Origin: Marinisporobacter sp.
Lineage (GTDB): Bacteria > Bacillota > Clostridia > Peptostreptococcales > Thermotaleaceae
Assembly (NCBI GenBank): GCA_025210525.1
Contig: JAOARP010000052.1
Span: 1 to 55,525, forward strand
Length of the DNA stretch: 55,525 bases
Direction: 5' to 3'
In this document: positions 24,052 to 32,888 of the stretch, one piece after another
How the letters are laid out: every line of letters starts with the position of its first letter
Numbering within the stretch: position 1 is the first letter of the stretch
Translations under genes and position numbers: made by a program
Notes under the pieces: model-generated
Database searches by the model: none
What the model saw: the letters and a program-made list of their open reading frames with translations, nothing else
What the model was told of the DNA's origin: nothing

Positions 24052-25425
24052 ATGAATACAAATCATATTATCAATGAAGAACAAATAAATGAATATTTAG
24101 AGAAGGGAAAAAAAGCTAGCAAGGAAGAGATCTTAGCTATTATTGAAAAAGCAAGGGATTGTTATGGACTAAGTCTAAAGGAAGCTGCAATTCTTCTTCA
24201 AATAGAAGATGAAAGTATTCTAGAAAGTTTATTTGACACGGCAAGATATATAAAAGACAAAATATATGGCAATCGAATTGTAATCTTTGCACCCCTTTAT
24301 ACAAGCAATGAATGTACAAACAATTGCTTATATTGTGGATTTCGATCAGCAAATAAAGAGCTTCATAGAAGAACACTTAGCAAAGAGGAAATTGTAGCAG
24401 AAGCAAAGGCTATTGAAAATACAGGACATAAGAGGGTTTTATTAGTATGTGGAGAAGATCCTAAAAAGACTCATATTGACCATATTACAGATGCAGTAGC
24501 TGCCATTTATAAGGATGTAGATATTAGAAGAATCAATGTAAATGCTGCACCTATGAGTGTAGAAGATTTTAAAAAGCTAAAAAAAGCAGGCATTGGAACT
24601 TTTCAGATTTTCCAAGAAACCTATCATAGAGAAACCTATGAAAAAATGCATCCAACGGGTTTTAAAAGAGACTATGATTATAGATTGACAGCTATTGAAC
24701 GTGCTTTTGAAGCAGGGATAGATGACTTTGGGATTGGTGCATTACTTGGACTATATGATTACAAATTTGATGTATTAGCAACTTTAATGCATTCGGAATA
24801 TATGGATGAAAAATATAATGTAGGACCTCATACCATATCTGTACCACGATTAAGACCTGCATTAGGATCAGGTCTTAGTGAGACCCCTTATCCTATAAGT
24901 GATTTAGAATTCAAAAAAATTATTAGTGTATATCGCTTAACGGTTCCTTATACAGGGATTATTTTATCCACTAGAGAAGCTGCATCTCTTCGTGATGAAT
25001 TATTATCTTTAGGGGTATCCCAAATCTCAGCAGGCTCTAAGACAAATCCAGGTGGATATGAAGAGGACGATAGAGAAGCTACACAATTTCAGACAAGTGA
25101 TGAAAGAAGTCTTGATGAGATGCTTCAAGTAGTCTGTGAGCAAGGGCATCTTCCAAGCTTTTGTACAGCCTGTTATAGAGCAAATAGAACAGGAGAAGCT
25201 TTTATGGAGCTTGCAAAGGATGCTCATATCCATGAGTTTTGCCAGCCTAATGCTATCCTTACCTTTAAAGAGAATCTAGTACAATTTGCATCAAATGAGA
25301 CAAGGGAAAAAGGAGAAAAAATGATCAAAAAAGAGCTTGAGAAAATTCATGATGAAAAGGTGAAGGAGGAGACTTTAAAGAGATTAGAGAGAATTGAGGA
25401 TGGGGAGAGGGATTTATATTTTTAA
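24052..25425 (+). CDS. hydG: [FeFe]-hydrogenase H-cluster radical SAM maturase HydG
   Basis: A 457-residue radical-SAM tyrosine lyase that makes the CO and CN ligands of the H-cluster. The radical-SAM cluster site is CTNNCLYC (Cys88, Cys92, Cys95). The second, C-terminal cluster has the HydG signature CX2CX22C at Cys371, Cys374 and Cys397. Length is normal. RBS AAGGGGG precedes the ATG. It follows the regulator gene by 17 bases and is separated from hydE by 131 bases that contain a long inverted repeat. With hydE and hydF next to it, the whole H-cluster assembly pathway is encoded here beside both hydrogenases. Confidence 0.96.
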   Translation: MNTNHIINEEQINEYLEKGKKASKEEILAIIEKARDCYGLSLKEAAILLQIEDESILESLFDTARYIKDKIYGNRIVIFAPLYTSNECTNNCLYCGFRSANKELHRRTLSKEEIVAEAKAIENTGHKRVLLVCGEDPKKTHIDHITDAVAAIYKDVDIRRINVNAAPMSVEDFKKLKKAGIGTFQIFQETYHRETYEKMHPTGFKRDYDYRLTAIERAFEAGIDDFGIGALLGLYDYKFDVLATLMHSEYMDEKYNVGPHTISVPRLRPALGSGLSETPYPISDLEFKKIISVYRLTVPYTGIILSTREAASLRDELLSLGVSQISAGSKTNPGGYEEDDREATQFQTSDERSLDEMLQVVCEQGHLPSFCTACYRANRTGEAFMELAKDAHIHEFCQPNAILTFKENLVQFASNETREKGEKMIKKELEKIHDEKVKEETLKRLERIEDGERDLYF

Positions 25426-25431
25426 GCGGGG

Positions 25432-25510
25432 GATAAATATAAAAAGAACGTTCATGCATAAAAATTTTGAGAAAACTTTATAAGCATTCTCTTATCTTTT
25501 TATATTTATC
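25432..25510 (+). repeat. Long inverted repeat between hydG and hydE
   Basis: A perfect 16-bp inverted repeat (25432-25447 and 25495-25510, GATAAATATAAAAAGA on the left) encloses 47 bases that themselves offer a bulged ATGC-ATAAA/TTTAT-AA-GCAT stem. It is A/T-rich, with no T run after it, so it is not a typical terminator. Confidence 0.7.
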
Positions 25511-25556
25511 AACGCAATCTTGAATTTATCATGTAAAAATATAAGGTGGTAAAAAC

Positions 25557-26879
25557 ATGGAGAAAAATAAGATAAAACACTATCTAATCATGGCAGCTTC
25601 TACAAATCATATGTTGAGGGGGGATCAGCTTCTTAAAAATGAGGGACTTACTACGTCGTTAGTTCCTGCTCCTTCTGAATATGGTTCTGTATGTGCCATT
25701 GCTATAAAGGTAAAAACAATAGATTTAGAAAAAGCAGAAATGATTTTAAAAGAGAGTGATATTAAGCTTCAGGGGATTTACCCTGAGAAGATAAAAAAGT
25801 TATCAGGTCTTGTTGAAAAATTAGAGCAATCTATTATATCGGATGATTTTTTAAAAGTATTAAAAAAGATAGAAGAGGGAGAAGAGTTATCGTTTGAAGA
25901 TATAGTGACCCTTCTTAAAAGTGAGAGAAGAGCAGAAAAAGATGCTTTATTTAGTGCAGCAGATCGTATGAGACGTGAAATTATTGGAGATGTAGTAGAT
26001 GTTAGAGGGGCTATAGAATTTTCGAATATCTGTAGAAAAGACTGTAAATATTGTGGCGTTCGAAAAAGTTTAAAAGACCTTGAGCGATATAGAATGAATG
26101 AAGATGAAATCATGGAAGTGGTTCATCAAATACACAATATAGGACTCCAAACGGTAATATTGCAGTCTGGAGAAGATTTATGGTGGACACCAGAAAGAAT
26201 CGTTTCTCTTATTAAAAGAGTGAAAAGAGAAACAGGCATGAGAATTACCTTAAGTATAGGGGAAAGATCAAAGGAAGAATATGCATTATACAAGAAATCA
26301 GGAGCTGATAATTTTTTATTGAAAATTGAGTCAACCAATAAAGAAATTTTTAAATTTATTCATCCAGATGATGATTATGAGCGCCGTGTGAAGTGTTCAA
26401 ATGATTTGAGAGAATTAGGGTATTTGAATGGATCTGGAAATATTATTGGTCTTCCTGGTCAAACTGTAGAAGATATTGCAAAGGATATTTTATTTTTTAA
26501 GGAAATGGGTATTAATATGATCGGTATAGGACCATTTCTTCCTGCAAAGGGGACACCCTTTGAAAAATATCCACCAGGGAGTGTAGAGATGACTCTAAAA
26601 GCAGTAGCTGTAACAAGAATTGTTTGCAAGCGTGTATTTATACCAGCGACTACAGCTTTAGCATCTATTGACAAAGACGGACAAACAAAGGCATTAAAGG
26701 CAGGAGCTAATACGATTATGCTTATTAATACACCTACAAAATATCGAGAGAACTACCAAATTTATAGTGAAAAAAATATGGTAGACTTAAAAAGTGCTGA
26801 TAAAGCCATCAAGGAAGCAGAAAGAAAGTTTCCACCTTATTTAAGATTGGGAGGGAGAAAAGATGCAAAACACACCTAG
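25557..26879 (+). CDS. hydE: HydE radical SAM maturase with N-terminal DUF3343-like domain
   Basis: A 440-residue protein, about 85-90 residues longer than ordinary HydE. The extra N-terminus (roughly residues 6-75) resembles DUF3343, the putative Se/S-carrier-like family: it has ASTNHMLRGDQLLKNEGL, LVPAPSEYGSVCAIAI and a conserved Cys in that last segment. From about residue 95 the chain is HydE, with the radical-SAM site CRKDCKYC (Cys159, Cys163, Cys166), the GEDLWW motif and IIGLPGQTVEDI. HydE helps build the azadithiolate bridge of the H-cluster with HydG and HydF. RBS AAGGTGG lies before the ATG. Its 3' end overlaps hydF by 17 bases. HydE assignment is sure; the fused-domain assignment is by motif. 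Confidence 0.93.
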   Translation: MEKNKIKHYLIMAASTNHMLRGDQLLKNEGLTTSLVPAPSEYGSVCAIAIKVKTIDLEKAEMILKESDIKLQGIYPEKIKKLSGLVEKLEQSIISDDFLKVLKKIEEGEELSFEDIVTLLKSERRAEKDALFSAADRMRREIIGDVVDVRGAIEFSNICRKDCKYCGVRKSLKDLERYRMNEDEIMEVVHQIHNIGLQTVILQSGEDLWWTPERIVSLIKRVKRETGMRITLSIGERSKEEYALYKKSGADNFLLKIESTNKEIFKFIHPDDDYERRVKCSNDLRELGYLNGSGNIIGLPGQTVEDIAKDILFFKEMGINMIGIGPFLPAKGTPFEKYPPGSVEMTLKAVAVTRIVCKRVFIPATTALASIDKDGQTKALKAGANTIMLINTPTKYRENYQIYSEKNMVDLKSADKAIKEAERKFPPYLRLGGRKDAKHT

Positions 26880-28095
26880 AAGTAATCGATTGCATATTGC
26901 TATATTTGGAAAGAGAAATGCAGGAAAATCGAGTCTGATTAATGTGCTGACAAATCAAGACATAGCTCTTGTATCAGATGTTGCAGGAACTACAACAGAT
27001 CCAGTTTATAAGGCAATGGAGATTTTACCAATAGGGCCTGTTGTGATTATTGATACAGCAGGACTCGATGATGAGGGAGCTTTAGGATCTTTAAGAATTA
27101 AAAAGACGATAGAGGTGCTCAATAAAACAGAATTAGCGGTCATTGTGGTAACCGCTGATGAAGGGATCACAACTTTTGATGAAGAAATGATTGCTAAAAT
27201 TAAAGAGAAAAAAATCCCAATGGTAGGAGTTGTGAATAAAGTAGATACCTATGAGCTAGATGAAAATACCATAAAGACATGGGAAAGAAAATATGATTTT
27301 CCTTTTGTAAAAGTAAGTGCTGTGAATAAAGAAGGGATCAATGATTTAAAAGAAAAAATGATTGAGCAGGCAAACATAGAGAAACATGAAAAAGTGATCA
27401 TAGGGGATCTCATTGAACCAAATGACTTTGTAGTACTAGTAACCCCTATTGATAAGGCAGCACCAAAGGGACGAATGATCTTACCGCAGCAGCAAACTAT
27501 CAGAGATATTATTGATCATGGTGCTGTAGCTATTGTTACAAGGGAGATAGAGCTGAAAGAGATGCTAAAAAGCTTAGGGAAAAAGCCAAAGCTTGTTGTG
27601 ACAGATTCTCAAGCATTTAAAAAGGTCAATGAAGATACGCCAAGAGATTTAACTTTAACTTCCTTTTCTATTTTATTTGCAAGATACAAGGGAGAACTTG
27701 AGCCTTTAGTATTAGGGGCTAAGAAAGTTAAAAATTTAAAGCCAGGAGATCATGTATTGATCTGTGAAGGATGTACCCACCATAGACAAGATGGAGATAT
27801 TGGGCGAGATAAAATTCCAAGATGGATTGAAAAGATGGTAGGAGGAAAGCTGAATTTTCAGTGGACATCAGGGACGAAATATCCTACACCTGAGGAAATG
27901 GAAAAGTTTGATTTGATTATTCACTGTGGAGGATGCATGTTAAATCCTAAAGAGATGGAATTTAGAATCAATCAGGCAGTTAAAAATAACATGCCCATTG
28001 TCAATTATGGTGTATTAATCGGGATGGTTACAGGAGTTCTTGAAAGAGCATTAGAACCCTTTCCTAAAGTAAAAGAAATGTTTGAAAAAGAATAA
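26863..28095 (+). CDS. hydF: [FeFe]-hydrogenase maturation GTPase HydF
   Basis: A 410-residue scaffold GTPase on which the diiron subcluster is assembled and delivered to the hydrogenase. The N-terminal GTPase has P-loop GKRNAGKSS (about residues 16-24), GTTTDPV and DTAGLDDEG switch segments and NKVD. The C-terminal cluster site is the HydF signature CTH at Cys304-His306 followed, 47 residues later, by HCGGC (His354, Cys355, Cys358). It overlaps hydE by 17 bases, so the two are translationally coupled. Last gene of the maturation operon. Confidence 0.96.
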   Translation: MQNTPRSNRLHIAIFGKRNAGKSSLINVLTNQDIALVSDVAGTTTDPVYKAMEILPIGPVVIIDTAGLDDEGALGSLRIKKTIEVLNKTELAVIVVTADEGITTFDEEMIAKIKEKKIPMVGVVNKVDTYELDENTIKTWERKYDFPFVKVSAVNKEGINDLKEKMIEQANIEKHEKVIIGDLIEPNDFVVLVTPIDKAAPKGRMILPQQQTIRDIIDHGAVAIVTREIELKEMLKSLGKKPKLVVTDSQAFKKVNEDTPRDLTLTSFSILFARYKGELEPLVLGAKKVKNLKPGDHVLICEGCTHHRQDGDIGRDKIPRWIEKMVGGKLNFQWTSGTKYPTPEEMEKFDLIIHCGGCMLNPKEMEFRINQAVKNNMPIVNYGVLIGMVTGVLERALEPFPKVKEMFEKE

Positions 28096-28128
28096 AAGGC
28101 TTGGAGGTTTTACTCCAATCCTTTTTTT
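28096..28128 (+). terminator. Terminator of the maturation operon
   Basis: An 11-bp stem (arms 28096-28106 and 28113-28123, one G-T pair) begins at the hydF stop and is followed by a T run to 28128. It overlaps the end of the minus-strand gene at 28110. Confidence 0.85.
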
Positions 28129-28271
28129 CTTGAAAACTTAAATCTTCCGCTGGATTCATTGTTTTCAAGGGGAATGATAATACTTTCATCATCCTTTTCA
28201 GTTTGATAATTAGCGGACATGCAGCCTGATTCCTTATAAAGCTTTAGGTATCGTTTTGACTTGTTATTCAT
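28110..28271 (-). CDS. Small hypothetical protein, 53 aa
   Basis: Reads ATG (28271) to TAA (28110) on the minus strand, with AAAGGATG as a ribosome site nine bases or so before the start. The product opens MNNKSKRYLKLYKESGCMS, is strongly basic at both ends and acidic in the middle (EKDDES), and has one Cys. No membrane segment or known domain is seen. It lies 15 bases after the stop of the minus-strand protease gene and is probably co-transcribed with it. Its 3' end runs into the hydF terminator hairpin, so the two genes converge with shared terminal sequence. Function unknown. Confidence 0.5.
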   Translation of the reverse strand: MNNKSKRYLKLYKESGCMSANYQTEKDDESIIIPLENNESSGRFKFSRKKGLE

Positions 28272-28286
28272 TATCTATCATCCTTT

Positions 28287-29264
28287 CTAAATTTTTTTCC
28301 ACCCTTGATTAATAATATTTACATTATTTTGATTTGGATCGTTAGACCTTTGAATGATTCCTTCAAACAAATAGCCATTTGTTCTAGAAATTCCTTCAAT
28401 AATGCCACTACAAACAGCAAACCTTCCACTCATATCCGCATTTTTTTCAGGGAGGAAGGGTTGTTCTAATAGTAAATCATCTCTATATTCTTCATATAAA
28501 TGCCATATTTTTTTTTCTAATAAATCATCACAATAGGTTACAGGAAGATGAATATCCTCTAATGCTTCTTTTCTACTGATCATATAGCTATGGGAAAATA
28601 ATTTTTCTGTAAGATGGTTGATGATTTCTTCTATCTCCATTTCAAGAGATGGATCCATATGCATCTTTAAAAGTTTTTTACTAACGGAGCGAATCAATAA
28701 ATAGGTTCTATGGATACTTCCTAATGCTAAGGGATGGACACTTTCTAAGAGTTGTGAAAATACTTTTGCTAAGGAAGCATCCTCTGTAATCCCTATAGTA
28801 TTTTTAAGAATTGTGATGAAGGAATAAACATCTTCTACGCTTATAGGAATCCTAGCAGAAGGATTATGAGGATCTTGAGGATTAAAAACATTTGTAACAT
28901 TTGGATCTACTGGACTTAATTCAGCCATCTTTGTCATAAGGATTTCTGAGGCACCTAAGGAAATAAGGGTACCAGCACTATAGGATTTAAAGGGAATTAA
29001 AACAGAAAATTGATCTGTATATTCATAAATAAGGTGTACGAGCCTTAAAGCAGTAAGTACATCTCCCCCCTTTGTATATAAGAATAAATCAATGGGCTCT
29101 CCCTTTGGGATTTCTTCTAAATATTCATGAAATATGGGAATAATATCTGGTGCAATTCTGGTGCTCACATTTTGTCGATCTCCAGCTATATAAGAAAGTA
29201 CATGGGATTTTCTGATAGTTGATATTTCTTGAATGAGTTCTTTTCTTCTTTGATGATGCATCAT
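28287..29264 (-). CDS. SppA/ClpP-like serine protease, serine-dehydrogenase-proteinase (SDH) family
   Basis: A 325-residue soluble protein with the ClpP/crotonase-fold protease core in its first half: LYTKGGDVLTALRLVHLI (oxyanion Gly-Gly), FKSYSAGTLISLGA (Ser in SYSAGT as the probable nucleophile) and AELSPVDPNV, the SppA-like segment after the active site. The family PF01972 contains ClpP-class Ser-Lys-type proteases. No signal peptide or transmembrane helix is visible, unlike many SppA relatives, so it is probably cytosolic or peripherally membrane-bound. The C-terminal half has no recognised domain. The gene is divergent from the Hsp20-like gene and convergent with hydF. A protein quality-control job is plausible but inferred. 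Confidence 0.75.
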   Translation of the reverse strand: MMHHQRRKELIQEISTIRKSHVLSYIAGDRQNVSTRIAPDIIPIFHEYLEEIPKGEPIDLFLYTKGGDVLTALRLVHLIYEYTDQFSVLIPFKSYSAGTLISLGASEILMTKMAELSPVDPNVTNVFNPQDPHNPSARIPISVEDVYSFITILKNTIGITEDASLAKVFSQLLESVHPLALGSIHRTYLLIRSVSKKLLKMHMDPSLEMEIEEIINHLTEKLFSHSYMISRKEALEDIHLPVTYCDDLLEKKIWHLYEEYRDDLLLEQPFLPEKNADMSGRFAVCSGIIEGISRTNGYLFEGIIQRSNDPNQNNVNIINQGWKKI

Positions 29265-29418
29265 AGCAACGACCCTTTCTATAGGTTAAGTAATAATCAA
29301 AAATATTATTTGAAATTTATATAAAAAATATTGCTCTTTTTATTGAATAATTTCTAGATTTAAAATCAATAATAGTAAAGGTAAATAAATTAATAAAAAA
29401 AACGAGGAGGAAACAACA

Positions 29419-30063
29419 ATGCATTTCACAAATCAACAAATCTCAGGAACTACTTCAAATCAATTACATTTTGCTCCAGTGGCAAGAACAATTTCTAACA
29501 TGGGTACTACAGTAACTTATAGTTTAAATTCAGCTAATCAAGTAAGTGCTCATAACACAATTAATACTGTATCTGGAAATATGAATATAGCAGGTGCAAA
29601 TCAATTTGTAGCTTATCCTCAAGCTCAATGGAACCAATTAGGACTTAACAATGTAAATACTGCTATCAATGCTAGTCAATTTAATCAATTAACTAGTGGC
29701 GGATTTATTTCAAATACAATGATCCCTTCTCAAGGATATTATGTAAGAAGCTTAATGGTTCAACCATCTATAGATATTTCTGAAACAACTAGTGATGTAG
29801 TTGTTACTGCTTGCGTAGGAAATTTAGGAATTCATGATGTAAACTTAAACGTAACAGACAATTCTGTTACTATTTCAGGTGTTGCATGGACAGGTGCTGA
29901 AAATGTTGTATTAAATAGAACAGTAGCTCTTCCAACTAGTGTAAGAGCAGAAGCTATTGATGCAAACCTACAAAGTGGTATTATGGAAATCAGATGCCCT
30001 AAAATTGAAAAAAGCATTAGACAAAGAACAACTATTAATGCAGATACAATCCAAGCAAAATAA
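29419..30063 (+). CDS. Hsp20/alpha-crystallin-like protein with Asn/Gln-rich N-terminal half
   Basis: A 214-residue protein. The C-terminal 100 residues have the small-heat-shock beta-sandwich: QPSIDISETTSDVVVTACVG, NLNVTDNSVTISG, a LNRTVALPTSV strand pair and SGIMEIRCPK. The N-terminal 110 residues are rich in Asn, Gln, Ser and Thr (for example NQQISGTTSNQLHF) and have no charged clusters, a prion-like composition. Spore-coat and cortex-associated Hsp20 relatives such as CotM in bacilli show similar build, so a sporulation role is possible but is not shown by any promoter I can identify. RBS GAGGAGG. Bidirectional terminator follows. Confidence 0.72.
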   Translation: MHFTNQQISGTTSNQLHFAPVARTISNMGTTVTYSLNSANQVSAHNTINTVSGNMNIAGANQFVAYPQAQWNQLGLNNVNTAINASQFNQLTSGGFISNTMIPSQGYYVRSLMVQPSIDISETTSDVVVTACVGNLGIHDVNLNVTDNSVTISGVAWTGAENVVLNRTVALPTSVRAEAIDANLQSGIMEIRCPKIEKSIRQRTTINADTIQAK

Positions 30064-30090
30064 TTAGAAAACTTAAAAAAGGTTAAAAAG

Positions 30091-30130
30091 AAAGCGAAGA
30101 AAATTTTATTATTTTCTTCGCTTTTCCTTT
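30091..30130. terminator. Bidirectional terminator between convergent genes
   Basis: A perfect 14-bp stem (30091-30104 and 30111-30124) has A-rich sequence on its left and CTTTTCCTTT on its right, so it can end both the Hsp20-like gene and the WG-repeat gene that stops at 30140. Confidence 0.88.
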
Positions 30131-30139
30131 AATATAGAT

Positions 30140-31954
30140 TTACTTTATTAAGTAAGTAGGGAAATAAGAATCAGGAGGAGGTACAGGACATCCTCTATAA
30201 GTAATAGTATAAGGGATTAATAAATCATCCTTTGTAAGAATACTATTTACATGTCCATAGCCATAATGAGATTCTTCATCTTCAAATCCATGTAAAACAA
30301 CGTCTTTTATTCCTACTGGAAGCTTTTCGTCTGGTCTATGGTTAGACCAATTTCCTCCAGTGGGAAGATTGTCTTTTTTACCATCATCCCAAAATTGTAC
30401 AAAATAGCCTGTATTTTCTCTTAAATCATATTGATTGTTATTCTTTTCTTTAGATATTAAAGTTCCTTTTGTATCATAAATATAGAAAGTATCATTTTTT
30501 AAAGCATAGAAGTGATTATTTTTCATAAAAATATGATCAAATTTTTCATCAAGAATGATTTCTCTATTCAAGTCAAGGATACCGTATTTTTTGCCAACCT
30601 TAGAAAATCTAATATATCCTTCTTTGTAGACTCTGATTTTTTTATATTCTGGTGGAAGAAGGAGTCCTTTTTTTATATCCATTAGACCAAAGGTAGCGCC
30701 CTTAAGACCCTCGGAAGAACTACGACCACCATATTCTCCATCTTTTAGAAAAGCAAATAAATTATTATGAACTTTTCCTATATCTCGATAATCTTCACTA
30801 GATATCCTTTTTAAATCTTCATTGACAAGGGCATATTTATTATTAGGAAGCTCAACAACAGCATATCCATTAGAAAATAAATGTATATCAAGGTATTTAT
30901 CCTCTGAAACAATTCCTTGCTCTTTATCTACTACTAAAACTTTGTGAGGGTAAATCCCTTGAGCAAAGATCCTATTTTTTTCTACTCTAAATGCGTTATA
31001 GATAGATTTTTGAAATGTGTAGAATTCTTTGAAAGTATCATTTTCTTTTTTATAAACTTTTCCTATATCCTCTTTTGTCTTTACAAAAATATGGTTTTTA
31101 TCTAAAACATTAATATCCTTGAAATATTCATGGAATAAATCATTGCCATCAAAATCAAATATTTTAGAATGATCTTTTTCTCCGATGTAGCCAAAAATAA
31201 TATAATTTTCTTTTACTTGAACATATATTTTTTCATTATCTTGAATCAGTTTTTTGATGAAATTTCCGTTTCTATCAATGATCCAATAAAAACCATCCTT
31301 TTTTACTAAAAGGCTTTTAGCATTATTTTCAGGAAAGAGTAGTTTATCAAATTGGGGCTTAATGATCAGATTTCCATTAAGGTCTACCACTCCATATCCA
31401 TTAGCTGTGAGTAAGGGGTAAAGCTTTTGGTTATGATTAGTCTCTTTATAGAATAAAAAGAAATAAGGAACTTTTAGTCTTTTTAATTCTTTTAAACCAA
31501 TTAAAGAATATCCATTTGCATTATAGGTGGTCGCTTTCTTGTCACCAATAGATACAGATACATCACTCTTATAAATATTTCTTTTGCTTTTTAAGTGAGC
31601 TGCATTCTTTTTTAAGATTTTCGTATCAATAGAGAAATTCAAATCTTCAATGAAATATTTTTTTTCTTGATCTGCATAAGTTCCCTTTCTTGTGAAAACA
31701 GTTTTTCGACGAGTGGAATGCCATTTTTTTTCATAGCCAAGGGCTTCTAAGTCTTCAATACAGATAAAAACATCTTCTTGTCCATTTATGGTGTAAGTAT
31801 TTAAATAAGTGGTTTGAACACCTGTATTGAAAAGCACTTCATTAGAAGATTTTTCATAAGTTCCCTCAATTTCTTGCTCGGCAAAGCCATGAAAAGGAAA
31901 AAGTAGAATCATTAAAAAACAGATACAACTCAAAAATAATTTTAATTTTTTCAT
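30140..31954 (-). CDS. Secreted WG-repeat protein
   Basis: A roughly 604-residue exported protein. It starts with a typical signal peptide (KKLKLFLSCICFLMILLFPFHGFAEQ, cleavage probably after FA). An N-terminal region of about 170 residues with FICIEDLEALGYEKKWHSTRRKTVF resembles the copper-amine-oxidase-N-like stalk modules found on clostridial surface proteins. The rest carries scattered WG repeats, such as GVVDLNGNLIIKPQFD, YWIIDRNGNFIKK and YGILDLNREIILDEKFD. WG repeats form beta-rich ligand-binding structures of mostly unknown role. Two ATGs overlap; I chose 31954 because GGAGG is five bases before it and only two bases before the ATG at 31957. No cell-wall anchor is seen. Confidence 0.85.
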   Translation of the reverse strand: MKKLKLFLSCICFLMILLFPFHGFAEQEIEGTYEKSSNEVLFNTGVQTTYLNTYTINGQEDVFICIEDLEALGYEKKWHSTRRKTVFTRKGTYADQEKKYFIEDLNFSIDTKILKKNAAHLKSKRNIYKSDVSVSIGDKKATTYNANGYSLIGLKELKRLKVPYFFLFYKETNHNQKLYPLLTANGYGVVDLNGNLIIKPQFDKLLFPENNAKSLLVKKDGFYWIIDRNGNFIKKLIQDNEKIYVQVKENYIIFGYIGEKDHSKIFDFDGNDLFHEYFKDINVLDKNHIFVKTKEDIGKVYKKENDTFKEFYTFQKSIYNAFRVEKNRIFAQGIYPHKVLVVDKEQGIVSEDKYLDIHLFSNGYAVVELPNNKYALVNEDLKRISSEDYRDIGKVHNNLFAFLKDGEYGGRSSSEGLKGATFGLMDIKKGLLLPPEYKKIRVYKEGYIRFSKVGKKYGILDLNREIILDEKFDHIFMKNNHFYALKNDTFYIYDTKGTLISKEKNNNQYDLRENTGYFVQFWDDGKKDNLPTGGNWSNHRPDEKLPVGIKDVVLHGFEDEESHYGYGHVNSILTKDDLLIPYTITYRGCPVPPPDSYFPTYLIK

Positions 31955-32003
31955 CATTACCTCCTTAATAAAAAATAGTATGTATGCTATTTAGAACTTT
32001 TAT

Positions 32004-32012
32004 ATTATAGCA
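32004..32012 (-). promoter_or_regulatory. Extended -10 promoter of the WG-repeat gene
   Basis: Read on the minus strand, TGCTATAAT is a full extended -10 element about 50 bases before the start codon. No convincing -35 accompanies it. Confidence 0.5.
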
Positions 32013-32184
32013 TATCTTACAGAATTATCCTTAAGATGAAGGATTATTCCATACATATAAAGTGAATTTATTGAGATTGATTTATATTATATCAAATAAA
32101 AAAGTAGTTATGTTAGTATTGAAACAAATATGTAAACATTAGAAATATGAATGTGTGCAATTATTACTTTTATTTACACAATAA

Positions 32185-32220
32185 ATAAAAATAAGCTACA
32201 ATCTTGTTGGATTGTAGCTT
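32185..32220 (-). terminator. Terminator of the peroxiredoxin gene
   Basis: An 11-bp perfect stem (32193-32203 and 32210-32220) lies ten bases beyond the peroxiredoxin stop; on the minus strand it is followed by ATTTTTATTT. Confidence 0.85.
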
Positions 32221-32230
32221 GCAATTCATT

Positions 32231-32770
32231 TTATAATAGTTCATCTCCCGGTTGCCAATCCATTGGACATAAGCCACCTGATTGAAGTCCTTGTAGCACT
32301 CTTAATGTTTCATCTACACTTCTACCTACATTTAAGTCATGAATTACGGAATATTTAAGGATACCTTCTGGATTAATGATGAATAGTCCTCTTAAAGCAA
32401 TACCTTCTTCTTCGATTAAAATGCCATAATTTTTAGCTGTTTGTAGTGTTCGATCAGAAGCTAATGGAAATGAAAGCTTTCCGATACCACCATTCTCTAT
32501 AGAGGTATTGATCCAAGCCTTATGAGAATGTTCACTATCTGTACTTACTCCTAAAACTTCTGCATTTAATTTTTTGAATGCATCCATTTTTTTATTAAAG
32601 GCTGTGATTTCGGTTGGACAAACAAAGGTAAAATCTAGAGGATAGAAAAACATCACAAGCCATTTTCCTTTGTAATCATCTAATGAAACTTCTCCAAAAT
32701 TTTCACCAGCCCCATCGATTGTTTTCATTTCAAAATGGGGTGCAGCTTTTCCGATCAATCTTTCTGCCAT
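32231..32770 (-). CDS. 2-Cys peroxiredoxin (AhpC/Prx1 type)
   Basis: A thioredoxin-fold peroxidase of 179 residues that reduces H2O2 and organic peroxides. Peroxidatic Cys51 lies in DFTFVCPTE; the resolving Cys is in SGGLCPMDW near the C-terminus, making it a typical 2-Cys enzyme. The Thr of the active site is in PLDFTF. I chose the start at 32770 because GGAGG precedes it by nine bases; the frame extends 10 codons upstream through that ribosome site. No flavin reductase partner (AhpF) is adjacent, so thioredoxin or rubredoxin-type reductants from elsewhere are presumed. It stands alone, as expected for oxidative stress defence in a strict anaerobe. Confidence 0.92.
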   Translation of the reverse strand: MAERLIGKAAPHFEMKTIDGAGENFGEVSLDDYKGKWLVMFFYPLDFTFVCPTEITAFNKKMDAFKKLNAEVLGVSTDSEHSHKAWINTSIENGGIGKLSFPLASDRTLQTAKNYGILIEEEGIALRGLFIINPEGILKYSVIHDLNVGRSVDETLRVLQGLQSGGLCPMDWQPGDELL

Positions 32771-32888
32771 AAATTCGCCTCCATTATTTTTATTTACCAT
32801 TTTAATATGCCCCTAGAATGAAAAATTTAAACATAAGCATATAGCATACCTATTCATAATAAATATAGGATAGGAGGTGTGTATTGCA

